Source of the DNA: Geobacteraceae bacterium
GTDB lineage: Bacteria; Desulfobacterota; Desulfuromonadia; Geobacterales; Geobacteraceae
Assembly (NCBI GenBank): GCA_023701365.1
Contig: JAMPXD010000008.1
Span: forward strand, 1-41,699
Direction of reading: 5' to 3'
DNA length: 41,699 bases
Shown one piece after another: positions 1 to 6,756 of this stretch. Position 1 is the first letter of the stretch; each line of letters opens with the position of its first letter. Position numbers and translations under genes: made by a program. The notes under the pieces are model-generated. The model saw nothing but the letters and a program-made list of their open reading frames with translations, did not search any database and was not told the DNA's origin.

Positions 1-25
1 CGATTTACTTTTTGCATTTCTATAA

Positions 26-145
26 GTGCAAAGGGGAAAAGTGAAAAGCACGCAACCAAAATCAAATAAGTCAATTTTACATTTTGCATTTTGCACTTTG
101 CACTTTGCACGGTTCATCCCGCACTTTGCACTTTGCATTGCCTTT
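26..145. repeat. Heptamer GTGCAAA/TTTGCAC element, copy 1
   Basis: A left arm of GTGCAAA/GTGAAAA units (26-50) and a right arm of TTTGCAT/TTTGCAC units (77-110 and 129-141). The right arm encodes the hydrophobic core of the pentaheme lipoprotein signal peptide. A further unit (TTTGCAT, 11-17) lies at the window edge. Confidence 0.85.
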
Positions 146-679
146 CTCACCGGCTGCGACCCCCTGACCCGCCACAAGGCCCTCACCACCATCTTTGACG
201 GCGTCCCGAGCATGCCTTCCGCCGAAGAGTACTGCCAGGACTACCATGAGCGGGCCAAGGCGGCTGAGCTGGTTGCGGCGGCCCGGAAGGAAGGGGACAA
301 GAAGGCCGACGGACAGGGTTCGACCCGGCATCTACCGTACGAGGAAAAGCGGTGCAACGATTGTCACGACCAGCAAAAGGGGGGAGCCGGGGGGCTCATT
401 CTGCCGGCGCGGGAACTCTGCTTCTCCTGCCATACCGACTTCATCAAGGGGCCCTATGTCCATGGGCCGGTCGCCGTGGGTGACTGTCTCGCCTGCCATC
501 TGCCCCACACCTCTTCCTTCGGCTATCTGCTGGCGAGGAACAAGGGCGAGATCTGCGCCAGGTGCCACCAGGAAAAGCGGCTCGCCGCCGAGATGCACGA
601 CCAGTTCGCCGCAAAAATGATGGCATGCGCGGACTGCCACAATCCTCACTTCGGCAACGCCCGCTACTTTTTCAAATAG
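41..679 (+). CDS. Pentaheme c-type cytochrome lipoprotein of an outer-membrane conduit
   Basis: Seen: five CXXCH heme sites (CNDCH, CFSCH, CLACH, CARCH, CADCH), several followed by a residue and a second His as in doubled-CXXCH/cytochrome c3-like domains. The N-terminus has a basic stretch, a hydrophobic core and a lipobox FLTGC with the modified Cys at about residue 39, so it should be a lipoprotein. The hydrophobic core (HFAFCTLHFA...HFALCIAF) is written by TTTGCAC/TTTGCAT heptamer DNA repeats. I chose GTG 41 because GGGG at 33-36 can serve as ribosome binding site; GTG 26 is in frame but lacks one. Placed 120 bp before a beta-barrel gene, it is likely the periplasm-side or surface heme wire of a porin-cytochrome complex, by analogy with pentaheme lipoproteins of Geobacter Ext conduits (analogy from memory). 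The promoter lies outside the window. Confidence 0.85.
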   Translation: MKSTQPKSNKSILHFAFCTLHFARFIPHFALCIAFLTGCDPLTRHKALTTIFDGVPSMPSAEEYCQDYHERAKAAELVAAARKEGDKKADGQGSTRHLPYEEKRCNDCHDQQKGGAGGLILPARELCFSCHTDFIKGPYVHGPVAVGDCLACHLPHTSSFGYLLARNKGEICARCHQEKRLAAEMHDQFAAKMMACADCHNPHFGNARYFFK

Positions 680-792
680 CTGCTTGACCCCTCCCCCGCC
701 CCAAAGTTGTACGGCGGGCAGGGAGCTTGAGTCTCCACTGACAAGGCGGGAGCAAGGGGGGTTGCGAACTTTCGCCACCATGAATCCGGCCA

Positions 793-846
793 GTGTGCAA
801 AATGAAGCGTGCAATGCAAAAACTACAATGCCTTTATTGTGCACTC
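793..846. repeat. Degenerate heptamer element at the porin start
   Basis: GTGCAAA, GTGCAA and ATGCAAA units are followed by ATGCCTTTATTGTGCAC. This is a decayed copy of the same left arm/right arm layout and it covers the possible start codons of the beta-barrel gene. Confidence 0.55.
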
Positions 847-2853
847 TCGATCGGAAAATATTTTCCGGCCCGGTTTCTCATTTTCACCACCCTGCTTCTG
901 ACCCTGCATGCCGGGGAATCCTCCGCCAAGCAAAGAACGTTACTGCAACTGGGCGGGTTGCGGCAACAAATCTCCCTCGACTACACGTACGACGGTGCCG
1001 TCTCCGAGAGTAACGAGGTAACTACTTCAGCCAGCCAGCAGAGATTCGACGAGAATTACGCCATGGGTTTGCGGTATGCCATTTATGATCCCCGCCTTCT
1101 CACTGGCAGCTTCTCCGGAACCGCCGGCCTTACCCAGTCTCAGGAATTGGAGGGCCAGGCCCTGGGGGGGACCGACTCCGGACAGAACTTTCAGTACCGT
1201 CTCACCGGCATGCTGCTGCAACGGGAATCGACACCGGTCACATTTTACAGTTATTCCCAGCTCAACCGGGTCCAGCGGCCGTTCTCTTCCAGTTACGACC
1301 TGACCACCGACGGTTTCGGGGTCGCGATGTCGATACACAACGCGCAGGTCCCCTCGACCATAAGCTACAGCCGGAGCAGCGCGGCCACCAGTGGGCAGGG
1401 GATCGACACCAACTCCACCGGTGATTCCCTTTCCCTGTCCGCCTCCCACAGCTACCGGAACCTGGTTTCAACCTCGGCAAGCTTTTCACGGAGCAGCTCC
1501 GAAACCGATTCCGGCGGGAATGCGGAGGCGACATCCAGCGATGCATACCAGGTGGGCCTTACCAACAACCTGAACATCGACAACGCACGAGGCAGGGCAC
1601 TCCTCACCAAATATCAGTTGCGGAATACAGCAGGCACAAGGTCGACACGGTCTTCCGAATGGACCGAAAACCTGTCATGGGGGTTCGGTAAGGCACTCTA
1701 TGGCGGCCTGAACTATGTGAACAGCTACGAAAACAGCGGCGACCAGAAGGCGACGGCCAACAGCGGCGGGGCCTTTCTGCAGCATCGCCTCTTCGCAAGC
1801 CTGTCGACAAGCCTGAATGGCCATGTCAGCCATTCCGATTTTTCCTCCGGCAGTGTCAGCTCCGTTGGCGGGGGGATCTCCCTCGACTACCAGAAGACAC
1901 TCCCCCGTGAGAGCCTGCTGCAGCTCACCGCCAGCCAATCCTTGTCGGTATCCGAAAACGAGTTGCGTGAAGATGTGCTGTTCGTGACCAACGAACGCCA
2001 TACCGTACCCGATCTTGTCACCGTATTTGAATTCGAACTGGTGAAATCGGACATCATTCATGACGTCCCGGGAGACATCGTCGTGATGAACCGGGACCGG
2101 ACCTTCACCTATACCGAGGGGACCGATTATACGATACGCCAGGATGGGCGGCTGACCTTTGTCGTCTTCCCTCTCACCCCTGCGCCGGGGCCGTTTCCGA
2201 TTACCGCCGGCGTGGAGCTCACCATTGATTACCGCTATCGGGTTGACCCGTCCATAAAATATTCCACCTCAAGCCGCGCCGTTTCGGCCAACCTGTCGCT
2301 CTTTTCCAGCCGCCACAGAATCTATGCCAGCTATGCCGACTCCGACCAGGAGGCCATCTCCCAGCAACAGGATGCCTCCCGTCTCAACGAGAGCCGCCTT
2401 TACACCGTCGGCTATACCGCCAGGCTGGAGTACAGCTCCTTTGCGGTGGCATATCGCCGGCAGGAGTCCACCACTTCCGACAGCGATAACCTGAGTGCAT
2501 CCTGGAGGTTTGCCCGGAATTTCGGCAATAACTACCTGTCCGTGTCCCTGCGGGACAATTACTCCCTGTATGGGAAAAGCGGCGTTGACGGAAACGGGGA
2601 TTTCTCAAACGCCTTCAGCCTGGACAGCGTGTACCAGAAGGTGCTCTACGGACGAATCAACATGCGGCTGAACGGCCAGTATGTTAACATCATGGGACGC
2701 ACGGAAAGCGACACGGTGGCGCTCGGGCTCGACCTCAGCACATGGTTCGGCAGGAGCGAGCTGGTGCTCCAGTCGTCAGTAGACTGGCGCTTCAGCGGGA
2801 CAACCGCAGAGCGGCACGACAATGTCAAGCTGACTTACAGGCGGCACTTTTGA
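802..2853 (+). CDS. Outer-membrane beta-barrel (porin) of the cytochrome conduit
   Basis: About 683 residues with a signal peptide (basic start, core FLIFTTLLLTL, cleavage near ESSA-KQ), then a long series of alternating polar/hydrophobic segments rich in Ser, Thr, Tyr and Asn, ending in Arg-Arg-His-Phe. A C-terminal Phe after alternating residues is the usual outer-membrane beta-barrel signature. There is no heme site. Its position between multiheme cytochromes fits the large porin that sheathes cytochromes in Geobacter porin-cytochrome complexes; strand number cannot be counted reliably by eye. Start is uncertain: GTG 793, ATG 802 and ATG 814 are in frame with no good ribosome binding site. 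The start region (793-846) is itself a degenerate GTGCAAA...TTTGTGCAC heptamer element, so the signal peptide n-region is repeat-derived, as in its neighbours. Confidence 0.8.
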   Translation: MKRAMQKLQCLYCALSIGKYFPARFLIFTTLLLTLHAGESSAKQRTLLQLGGLRQQISLDYTYDGAVSESNEVTTSASQQRFDENYAMGLRYAIYDPRLLTGSFSGTAGLTQSQELEGQALGGTDSGQNFQYRLTGMLLQRESTPVTFYSYSQLNRVQRPFSSSYDLTTDGFGVAMSIHNAQVPSTISYSRSSAATSGQGIDTNSTGDSLSLSASHSYRNLVSTSASFSRSSSETDSGGNAEATSSDAYQVGLTNNLNIDNARGRALLTKYQLRNTAGTRSTRSSEWTENLSWGFGKALYGGLNYVNSYENSGDQKATANSGGAFLQHRLFASLSTSLNGHVSHSDFSSGSVSSVGGGISLDYQKTLPRESLLQLTASQSLSVSENELREDVLFVTNERHTVPDLVTVFEFELVKSDIIHDVPGDIVVMNRDRTFTYTEGTDYTIRQDGRLTFVVFPLTPAPGPFPITAGVELTIDYRYRVDPSIKYSTSSRAVSANLSLFSSRHRIYASYADSDQEAISQQQDASRLNESRLYTVGYTARLEYSSFAVAYRRQESTTSDSDNLSASWRFARNFGNNYLSVSLRDNYSLYGKSGVDGNGDFSNAFSLDSVYQKVLYGRINMRLNGQYVNIMGRTESDTVALGLDLSTWFGRSELVLQSSVDWRFSGTTAERHDNVKLTYRRHF

Positions 2854-3001
2854 GTGCAAATTGCAAAATGCAAAATGCAAAGTGCAAAATGAAAAAACTG
2901 GAAAGCGAAAAATGAAAAACCGGCAAGAAACTAAAATAAATTTGCACCTTGCACTGTCTTTTCGATTTGCACTTTGCATTTTGCACTTTGCACTTTGCAC
3001 T
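2854..3001. repeat. Heptamer element between porin and NHL gene
   Basis: GTGCAAA/ATGCAAA units (2854-2890) face TTTGCAC/TTTGCAT units (2939-3000) around a roughly 50-bp A-rich core. The arms are mutually complementary, so the unit could form a long hairpin. The right arm is translated as the h-region of the NHL lipoprotein. Confidence 0.88.
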
Positions 3002-4000
3002 GCCTTAATGTCCGGCTGCGCCCGGCCACAGCTGGTGGCAACGCCTGCACCCGTGATAGCGCCGGTCTGGCCCTCGCCCCCCCTGGAGCCGCGGATCGAA
3101 TGGGTCAAGGAGATCCGCGATTACCGGGGTGCCGGAGTGGACCGGGGATTCTGGAAACGGGCCTGGGACTTCATCGCCGGGGAGGAGGAGGCGCGCATCA
3201 TCAAGCCCCACGGCGTTTACTTTGATGACATGCAACGGCTCTTCATAGTCGACGCCGGGGGAGCGCAGCTCCACCTCATGGACATGAGGAAGGGGCGTTA
3301 TACCCTCATCCGTCACGAAAACGGCAACGGTTTCCTTTCCCCCGTGGGGATATCCGGGGATGACGGCGGGAATGTCTATGTGACCGACTCGGGAACGGCC
3401 GTTATCTTTCGCTACAGCCTGCAGGACGATTCGCTGACCCAGTTCACCTCTGTCAAGTTCGCCCGACCGACCGGGATCGCCTTCAACAGGGCGAACCGGC
3501 TCCTTTACGTGGTTGATACCGCCGCTCACCAGGTGGTGGCGCTCGACATGACAGGGACGGAGCGGATCAGGTTCGGCTCCCGGGGGCACGGGCCGGGGCA
3601 GTTCAACTACCCAACCGACATCTGCATTGACGGGACGGGTCAGGTGATAGTGACCGACGCCCTGAACTCCCGCATCCAGATCTTTTCTTCCAGCGGCAAA
3701 CCACTCACCGCCTTCGGACAGGCCGGGGACGAGATAGGTCATTTCAACAAGCCGAAGGGGGTTGCGGTCGACAGCGACGGCCATATCTACATCTGCGATG
3801 CCCTGCATGACGCGGTCCAGATCTTCGACCCCCAGGGACAGCTGCTCCTCAGTTTCGGAGAAAGCGGCCAGGAGCCAGGACAGTTCTGGATGCCATCCGG
3901 CATCCATATCGATGCGAATGACTTCATTTACGTGGCCGACTCCTTCAATCAGCGGATTCAGGTATTTAAGTACCTGAAAGAAGTGCAAAGTGAAAAGTGA
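2912..4000 (+). CDS. NHL-repeat beta-propeller lipoprotein
   Basis: A 362-residue protein with NHL blades. Characteristic motifs are G-x-GPGQFNYPTDICID, VIVTDALNSRIQIF, HFNKPKGVAVD, IYICDALHDAVQIF and FIYVADSFNQRIQVF, consistent with a six-bladed propeller. The N-terminus ends in the lipobox ALMSGC (Cys at about 36), so it is probably a lipoprotein. Its h-region (FALCILHFALC) is encoded by TTTGCAC/TTTGCAT repeats and the preceding basic region by GTGCAAA/ATGCAAA repeats. ATG 2912 is chosen because GGAAAG at 2900-2905 sits at good spacing; the frame is open back to 2861. NHL proteins often accompany multiheme cytochromes in Geobacter clusters, and a structural or docking role in the conduit is inference. 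It follows the barrel gene after a heptamer element and precedes the S23-type gene by 3 bp. Confidence 0.82.
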   Translation: MKNRQETKINLHLALSFRFALCILHFALCTALMSGCARPQLVATPAPVIAPVWPSPPLEPRIEWVKEIRDYRGAGVDRGFWKRAWDFIAGEEEARIIKPHGVYFDDMQRLFIVDAGGAQLHLMDMRKGRYTLIRHENGNGFLSPVGISGDDGGNVYVTDSGTAVIFRYSLQDDSLTQFTSVKFARPTGIAFNRANRLLYVVDTAAHQVVALDMTGTERIRFGSRGHGPGQFNYPTDICIDGTGQVIVTDALNSRIQIFSSSGKPLTAFGQAGDEIGHFNKPKGVAVDSDGHIYICDALHDAVQIFDPQGQLLLSFGESGQEPGQFWMPSGIHIDANDFIYVADSFNQRIQVFKYLKEVQSEK

Positions 4001-4015
4001 AAAGTGCAAAATGAA
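3983..4015. repeat. Heptamer left arm before the S23-type gene
   Basis: GTGCAAA and GTGAAAA units; the last unit supplies the GTG start codon of the four-helix-bundle gene. It pairs in orientation with the TTTGCAC arm at 4408-4508. Confidence 0.8.
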
Positions 4016-4378
4016 ACCAGTGAAAATCCGAATAGAAATAACCAGCTTTCTGAGCGCTTGCTGGACTTTGCCGCAAGCATTATCAAAACTACAACCATGC
4101 TTACCAAAGGAGAAGCCAGCTGTCATATTTTCAAACAATTAATGCGTTCTTCCACCTCTGCAGGGGCCAATTACGAAGAAGCACGTGCGGCTGAAAGTCG
4201 TGCCGATTTTATTCACAAGCTCCAAATTGTCTTGAAAGAATTACGCGAATCTATTTATTGGCTACGCTTAACCCAAAAGACAGATCTTATGAAAGTTGAT
4301 CAGCTTGTCCAGGAAGCCAGGGAATTGACCAACATTATTGCAAAGTCAGTAGTAACAGCGAGGAAAAGAGCAAAATGA
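4004..4378 (+). CDS. S23-type four-helix-bundle protein
   Basis: A 124-residue, highly helical protein matching the S23/IVS four-helix-bundle family: FAASIIKTT, a Ser-Ser-Ser/Ala-Gly-Ala-Asn-Tyr-Glu-Glu-Ala-Arg-Ala segment, a Lys-Leu-x-Ile-Val-Leu-Lys-Glu helix and E-S-x-Y-W-L-R-L. The family was first known from insertions in 23S rRNA of some bacteria and is often free-standing; it shares its fold with the Avd protein of diversity-generating retroelements (established knowledge). Function here is unknown. The GTG start lies inside a GTGCAAA array and its TGA stop overlaps the ATG of the next gene (ATGA at 4375-4378), allowing coupling. Heptamer arrays in opposite orientation frame the gene (3983-4015 and 4408-4508), so it may be the passenger of a repeat element rather than an original member of the conduit operon. 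Confidence 0.8.
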   Translation: MQNETSENPNRNNQLSERLLDFAASIIKTTTMLTKGEASCHIFKQLMRSSTSAGANYEEARAAESRADFIHKLQIVLKELRESIYWLRLTQKTDLMKVDQLVQEARELTNIIAKSVVTARKRAK

Positions 4379-6222
4379 CCGTAAATCGCAAAACACGAGT
4401 CTCCAAAACTTTGCACTTTGCACTTTGCACTTTGCACTTTGCAGTTTCTCCCGCACTTTGCACTTTCAACTTTGCACTTTGCATTTTGCACTTTGCACTT
4501 TGCACTTCTTTCGCCCTTGAGCCGTCGATGAGCATCTCCGATCCTCACAACCGCCACAACCTTTCGACCACCGGCCCCGGTCTCCCCGGGGTAACAAAGG
4601 ACACCCAGCAGAGGCAGATCTGCATCTTCTGCCACACTCCCCATCATGCCACATCCGTCACCCCGCTCTGGAGCCGGGACCTTTCCGAGGAAACCTACAT
4701 CCCCTACGTATCCACGACGCTGCGGGCCACTTCGCGCCCGGGCCAGCCGAGCGGCGCATCGCGGCTCTGCCTCAGCTGCCACGACGGCACCATAGCTCTC
4801 GGCATGCTCGCGGGGGAGCGGCAGATCGCCACCCTGCCGCAGCTCCCGGCGGAGCGCGCTTCCAACCTGACCAGCGACCTTTCCGACGACCATCCGATCT
4901 CCTTTTCCTATGCCTCCGCTGTCACCTCCAACAGCGGGCTGCGGCAACCCCAGGAACTCCCTGTGCAGATACAACTGGAAGACGGCAACCTGGAATGCAC
5001 CTCCTGCCACGACCCCCACCGGGACCTCTACCCGCCGCCCGCCAAACCGACCGAGAGCGGAAAATTCCTGGTCCTGGACAACAACGCCAGTTCAGCGCTC
5101 TGCACGGCATGCCATTCCAGGGCGGGACTGACTGACGGCGCCCACTATCTGTCGGACGATGCCTGCGGCAAATGTCACGCCCCGCACAAGGCCCAGCAGC
5201 TCCAGCGGCTGCTGAAGGGACAGACCCTCCAGGATACCTGCCTGCAGAGCTGCCACAACGGCAGCGGCCCGGTCAGCACCACCGGGAGCAACATCCAGGC
5301 CATGCTGAGCCAGCCAAAGGCCCACCGGAGCAGCAGCGGACTGTTGAGCGGCAGCCACGACGCCGCCGAGAACCCCCTTGATTTCACCTCGGCCAACAGT
5401 CATGTGGAATGCGTCGACTGCCACAACCCCTGCCTGACCAGACACGAAACCACCCCCCTGTCCAATCCGCCCTGGATCAACGGCCGCCTGATCGAGGTAA
5501 CCCTGACGAGGGCGGCCGACGGCACCCGGACCATGGCCACTCGTGAATACGAGATCTGCTTCAAGTGCCACGACTCCGTACCCTTTACGCTGGCCGCCTC
5601 CGTCACCGTCAGCCGCAAGATCCCGACGCTGGACGAGTCGGCCCGTTTTTCTCCGGACAACCCCTCCTATCACCCGGTCATGGCGGCAGTGAGAGGCGCG
5701 GACGTTGCCCCCGTTCCCAGCCTCAGGGCGGAGATCCTGGGCACTTCCCGGCAACTGACGGTCGGCGGCATGATCTACTGCTCGGACTGTCACAACCCCC
5801 ACGGCGCTCCGCCTCCGATCACCCACCTGCTGGTCGCCGAGTACCAGCACACCTCCCAGCCATACAGCTACAGCAATTTCGAACTCTGCTACCGCTGCCA
5901 CCGGGAGGAGATCATCATGAGCCCGGCCCAATCGTCGTTCCCGAACCACAAATCCCACGTGGACCCCGACCCGGTTGTCGACCCGCTGGGGAGACATACC
6001 GGCAAGGAGGTTCCCTGCTCTGCCTGCCACGACCCGCACGGGGTGCCGGTAACGCTGGGGGGGACCACCACGGCCAATGCCCACCTGATCAACTTCGACA
6101 CGAACATCGTCAGCCCGGCGACCCCCGTGCCGGTCTACACGGCCACCTCCCCCGGCCACGGGTCGTGCACCGTCAGCTGCCACACCACGGGGAGCCCCGA
6201 CCCGCAGACGCATGCCTATTAA
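4375..6222 (+). CDS. Dodecaheme-type secreted c-type cytochrome
   Basis: A 615-residue protein with ten CXXCH sites (CIFCH, CLSCH, CTSCH, CTACH, CGKCH, CVDCH, CFKCH, CSDCH, CYRCH, CSACH) and two CX3CH sites (CLQSCH, CTVSCH), so up to twelve hemes. Many sites continue as CHxPH or CHDPH, the doubled-CXXCH pattern. Residues 1 to about 50 form an export signal made almost wholly of heptamer-repeat translation (LHFALCTLHFA and FALCILHFALC) ending near SFA-LEPS, a plausible signal peptidase I site; there is no lipobox. Start ATG 4375 overlaps the stop of the S23-type gene. As the last gene after pentaheme lipoprotein, barrel and NHL protein, it is the likely extracellular cytochrome of the conduit, receiving electrons through the barrel for minerals or electrodes. 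Family assignment is firm; the exact acceptor is unknown. Confidence 0.88.
   Translation: MTVNRKTRVSKTLHFALCTLHFAVSPALCTFNFALCILHFALCTSFALEPSMSISDPHNRHNLSTTGPGLPGVTKDTQQRQICIFCHTPHHATSVTPLWSRDLSEETYIPYVSTTLRATSRPGQPSGASRLCLSCHDGTIALGMLAGERQIATLPQLPAERASNLTSDLSDDHPISFSYASAVTSNSGLRQPQELPVQIQLEDGNLECTSCHDPHRDLYPPPAKPTESGKFLVLDNNASSALCTACHSRAGLTDGAHYLSDDACGKCHAPHKAQQLQRLLKGQTLQDTCLQSCHNGSGPVSTTGSNIQAMLSQPKAHRSSSGLLSGSHDAAENPLDFTSANSHVECVDCHNPCLTRHETTPLSNPPWINGRLIEVTLTRAADGTRTMATREYEICFKCHDSVPFTLAASVTVSRKIPTLDESARFSPDNPSYHPVMAAVRGADVAPVPSLRAEILGTSRQLTVGGMIYCSDCHNPHGAPPPITHLLVAEYQHTSQPYSYSNFELCYRCHREEIIMSPAQSSFPNHKSHVDPDPVVDPLGRHTGKEVPCSACHDPHGVPVTLGGTTTANAHLINFDTNIVSPATPVPVYTATSPGHGSCTVSCHTTGSPDPQTHAY
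4408..4508. repeat. Heptamer right arm after the S23-type gene
   Basis: At least eight TTTGCAC/TTTGCAT units with two short interruptions. Fully translated as the signal peptide core of the dodecaheme-type cytochrome. Confidence 0.88.
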
Positions 6223-6228
6223 AGGCAA

Positions 6229-6318
6229 TTCAAAGTGCAAATTGCAAAGTGCAAAGTTGAAAAGCTTTTCATGCCTTTAATTTTGCACTTTGCAATTTTC
6301 ACTTTGCACTTTGCACTG
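6229..6318. repeat. Heptamer element downstream of the conduit operon
   Basis: GTGCAAA/TTGCAAA units (6232-6260) and TTTGCAC/TTTGCAA units (6283-6317) around a short core that contains a GAAAAGCTTTTC palindrome. This copy is intergenic and could fold as a hairpin after the cytochrome gene. Confidence 0.85.
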
Positions 6319-6337
6319 CTCTTCTTACTGGGTTAAA

Positions 6338-6356
6338 TACCCCAGTCACCTGGGGT
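6338..6356. promoter_or_regulatory. Palindromic candidate activator site, selenocytochrome 1
   Basis: TACCCCAGTCACCTGGGGT, with a 7-bp perfect inverted repeat around TCAC, lies 139 bp upstream of the sigma-54-type promoter. A related palindrome, TACCCCAGCGACATGGGTA, lies upstream of the second selenocytochrome. The distance suits an enhancer-binding protein site (inference). Confidence 0.55.
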
Positions 6357-6495
6357 GATGGGTGATAAGCCGCACCCCATCTCCTCTCCTTCCCCTGAAA
6401 AAACATCTCTCCCGAATTACTTTAAGTTTTTTTCATCCCGCCATTCCCGGCGTTTCCGGCTTCCGTCGCCGGACGTCCCGCGGCAGCCTGCCTTA

Positions 6496-6511
6496 TGGCA
6501 CTATCCCTGCA
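6496..6511 (+). promoter_or_regulatory. Sigma-54 (RpoN) promoter of selenocytochrome 1
   Basis: TGGCACTATCCCTGCA fits the -24/-12 consensus TGGCACG-N4-TTGCA with correct GG-to-GC spacing and two mismatches. The predicted start is near 6522, giving a leader of about 235 nt. The same promoter class is found before the paralogue. Confidence 0.68.
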
Positions 6512-6571
6512 TCGAACATGCTCAGTCAGCCCGGCTCTCACCGGCTACGCATGAACCATGGCCACTCACCT

Positions 6572-6595
6572 CACCATGTACCCCAATACAGGGTG
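6572..6595 (+). promoter_or_regulatory. Leader hairpin with conserved GTACCCCAATAC, copy 1
   Basis: CACCAT and AGGGTG (one A/G mismatch) flank GTACCCCAATAC; GUA and UAC can pair, leaving a CCCCAA loop. The same 12-mer stands on an unrelated stem in the leader of the second selenocytochrome, at almost the same distance from the predicted transcription start (about 56 versus 60 nt). It is followed at 6614-6627 by CAAGAAAGGAGGAT, a Shine-Dalgarno-like stretch without a start codon after it. Rest of 6223-6756: no gene seen. Confidence 0.5.
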
Positions 6596-6756
6596 AAAAA
6601 CGTGGAAGGCCCACAAGAAAGGAGGATTTCGATCAAACGTTGTAACGACCATTGTTTTCAGGAACCAGGTTCTTATCGACGTGAAACCCCTTTATGTAAG
6701 GGCCTTTCACACCTTGCGTGAACACATTTTTCTTACGGAACAGGAGACTATACAGT

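Noticed and set aside
4408-4508. Heptamer arrays as a CRISPR array
   Set aside because: Units are 7 bp without spacers, and no cas genes are present.
6355-6721. Two overlapping short open frames (96 and 119 codons) before selenocytochrome 1
   Set aside because: They run across the sigma-54-type promoter and leader hairpin, lack ribosome binding sites and have unusual composition.
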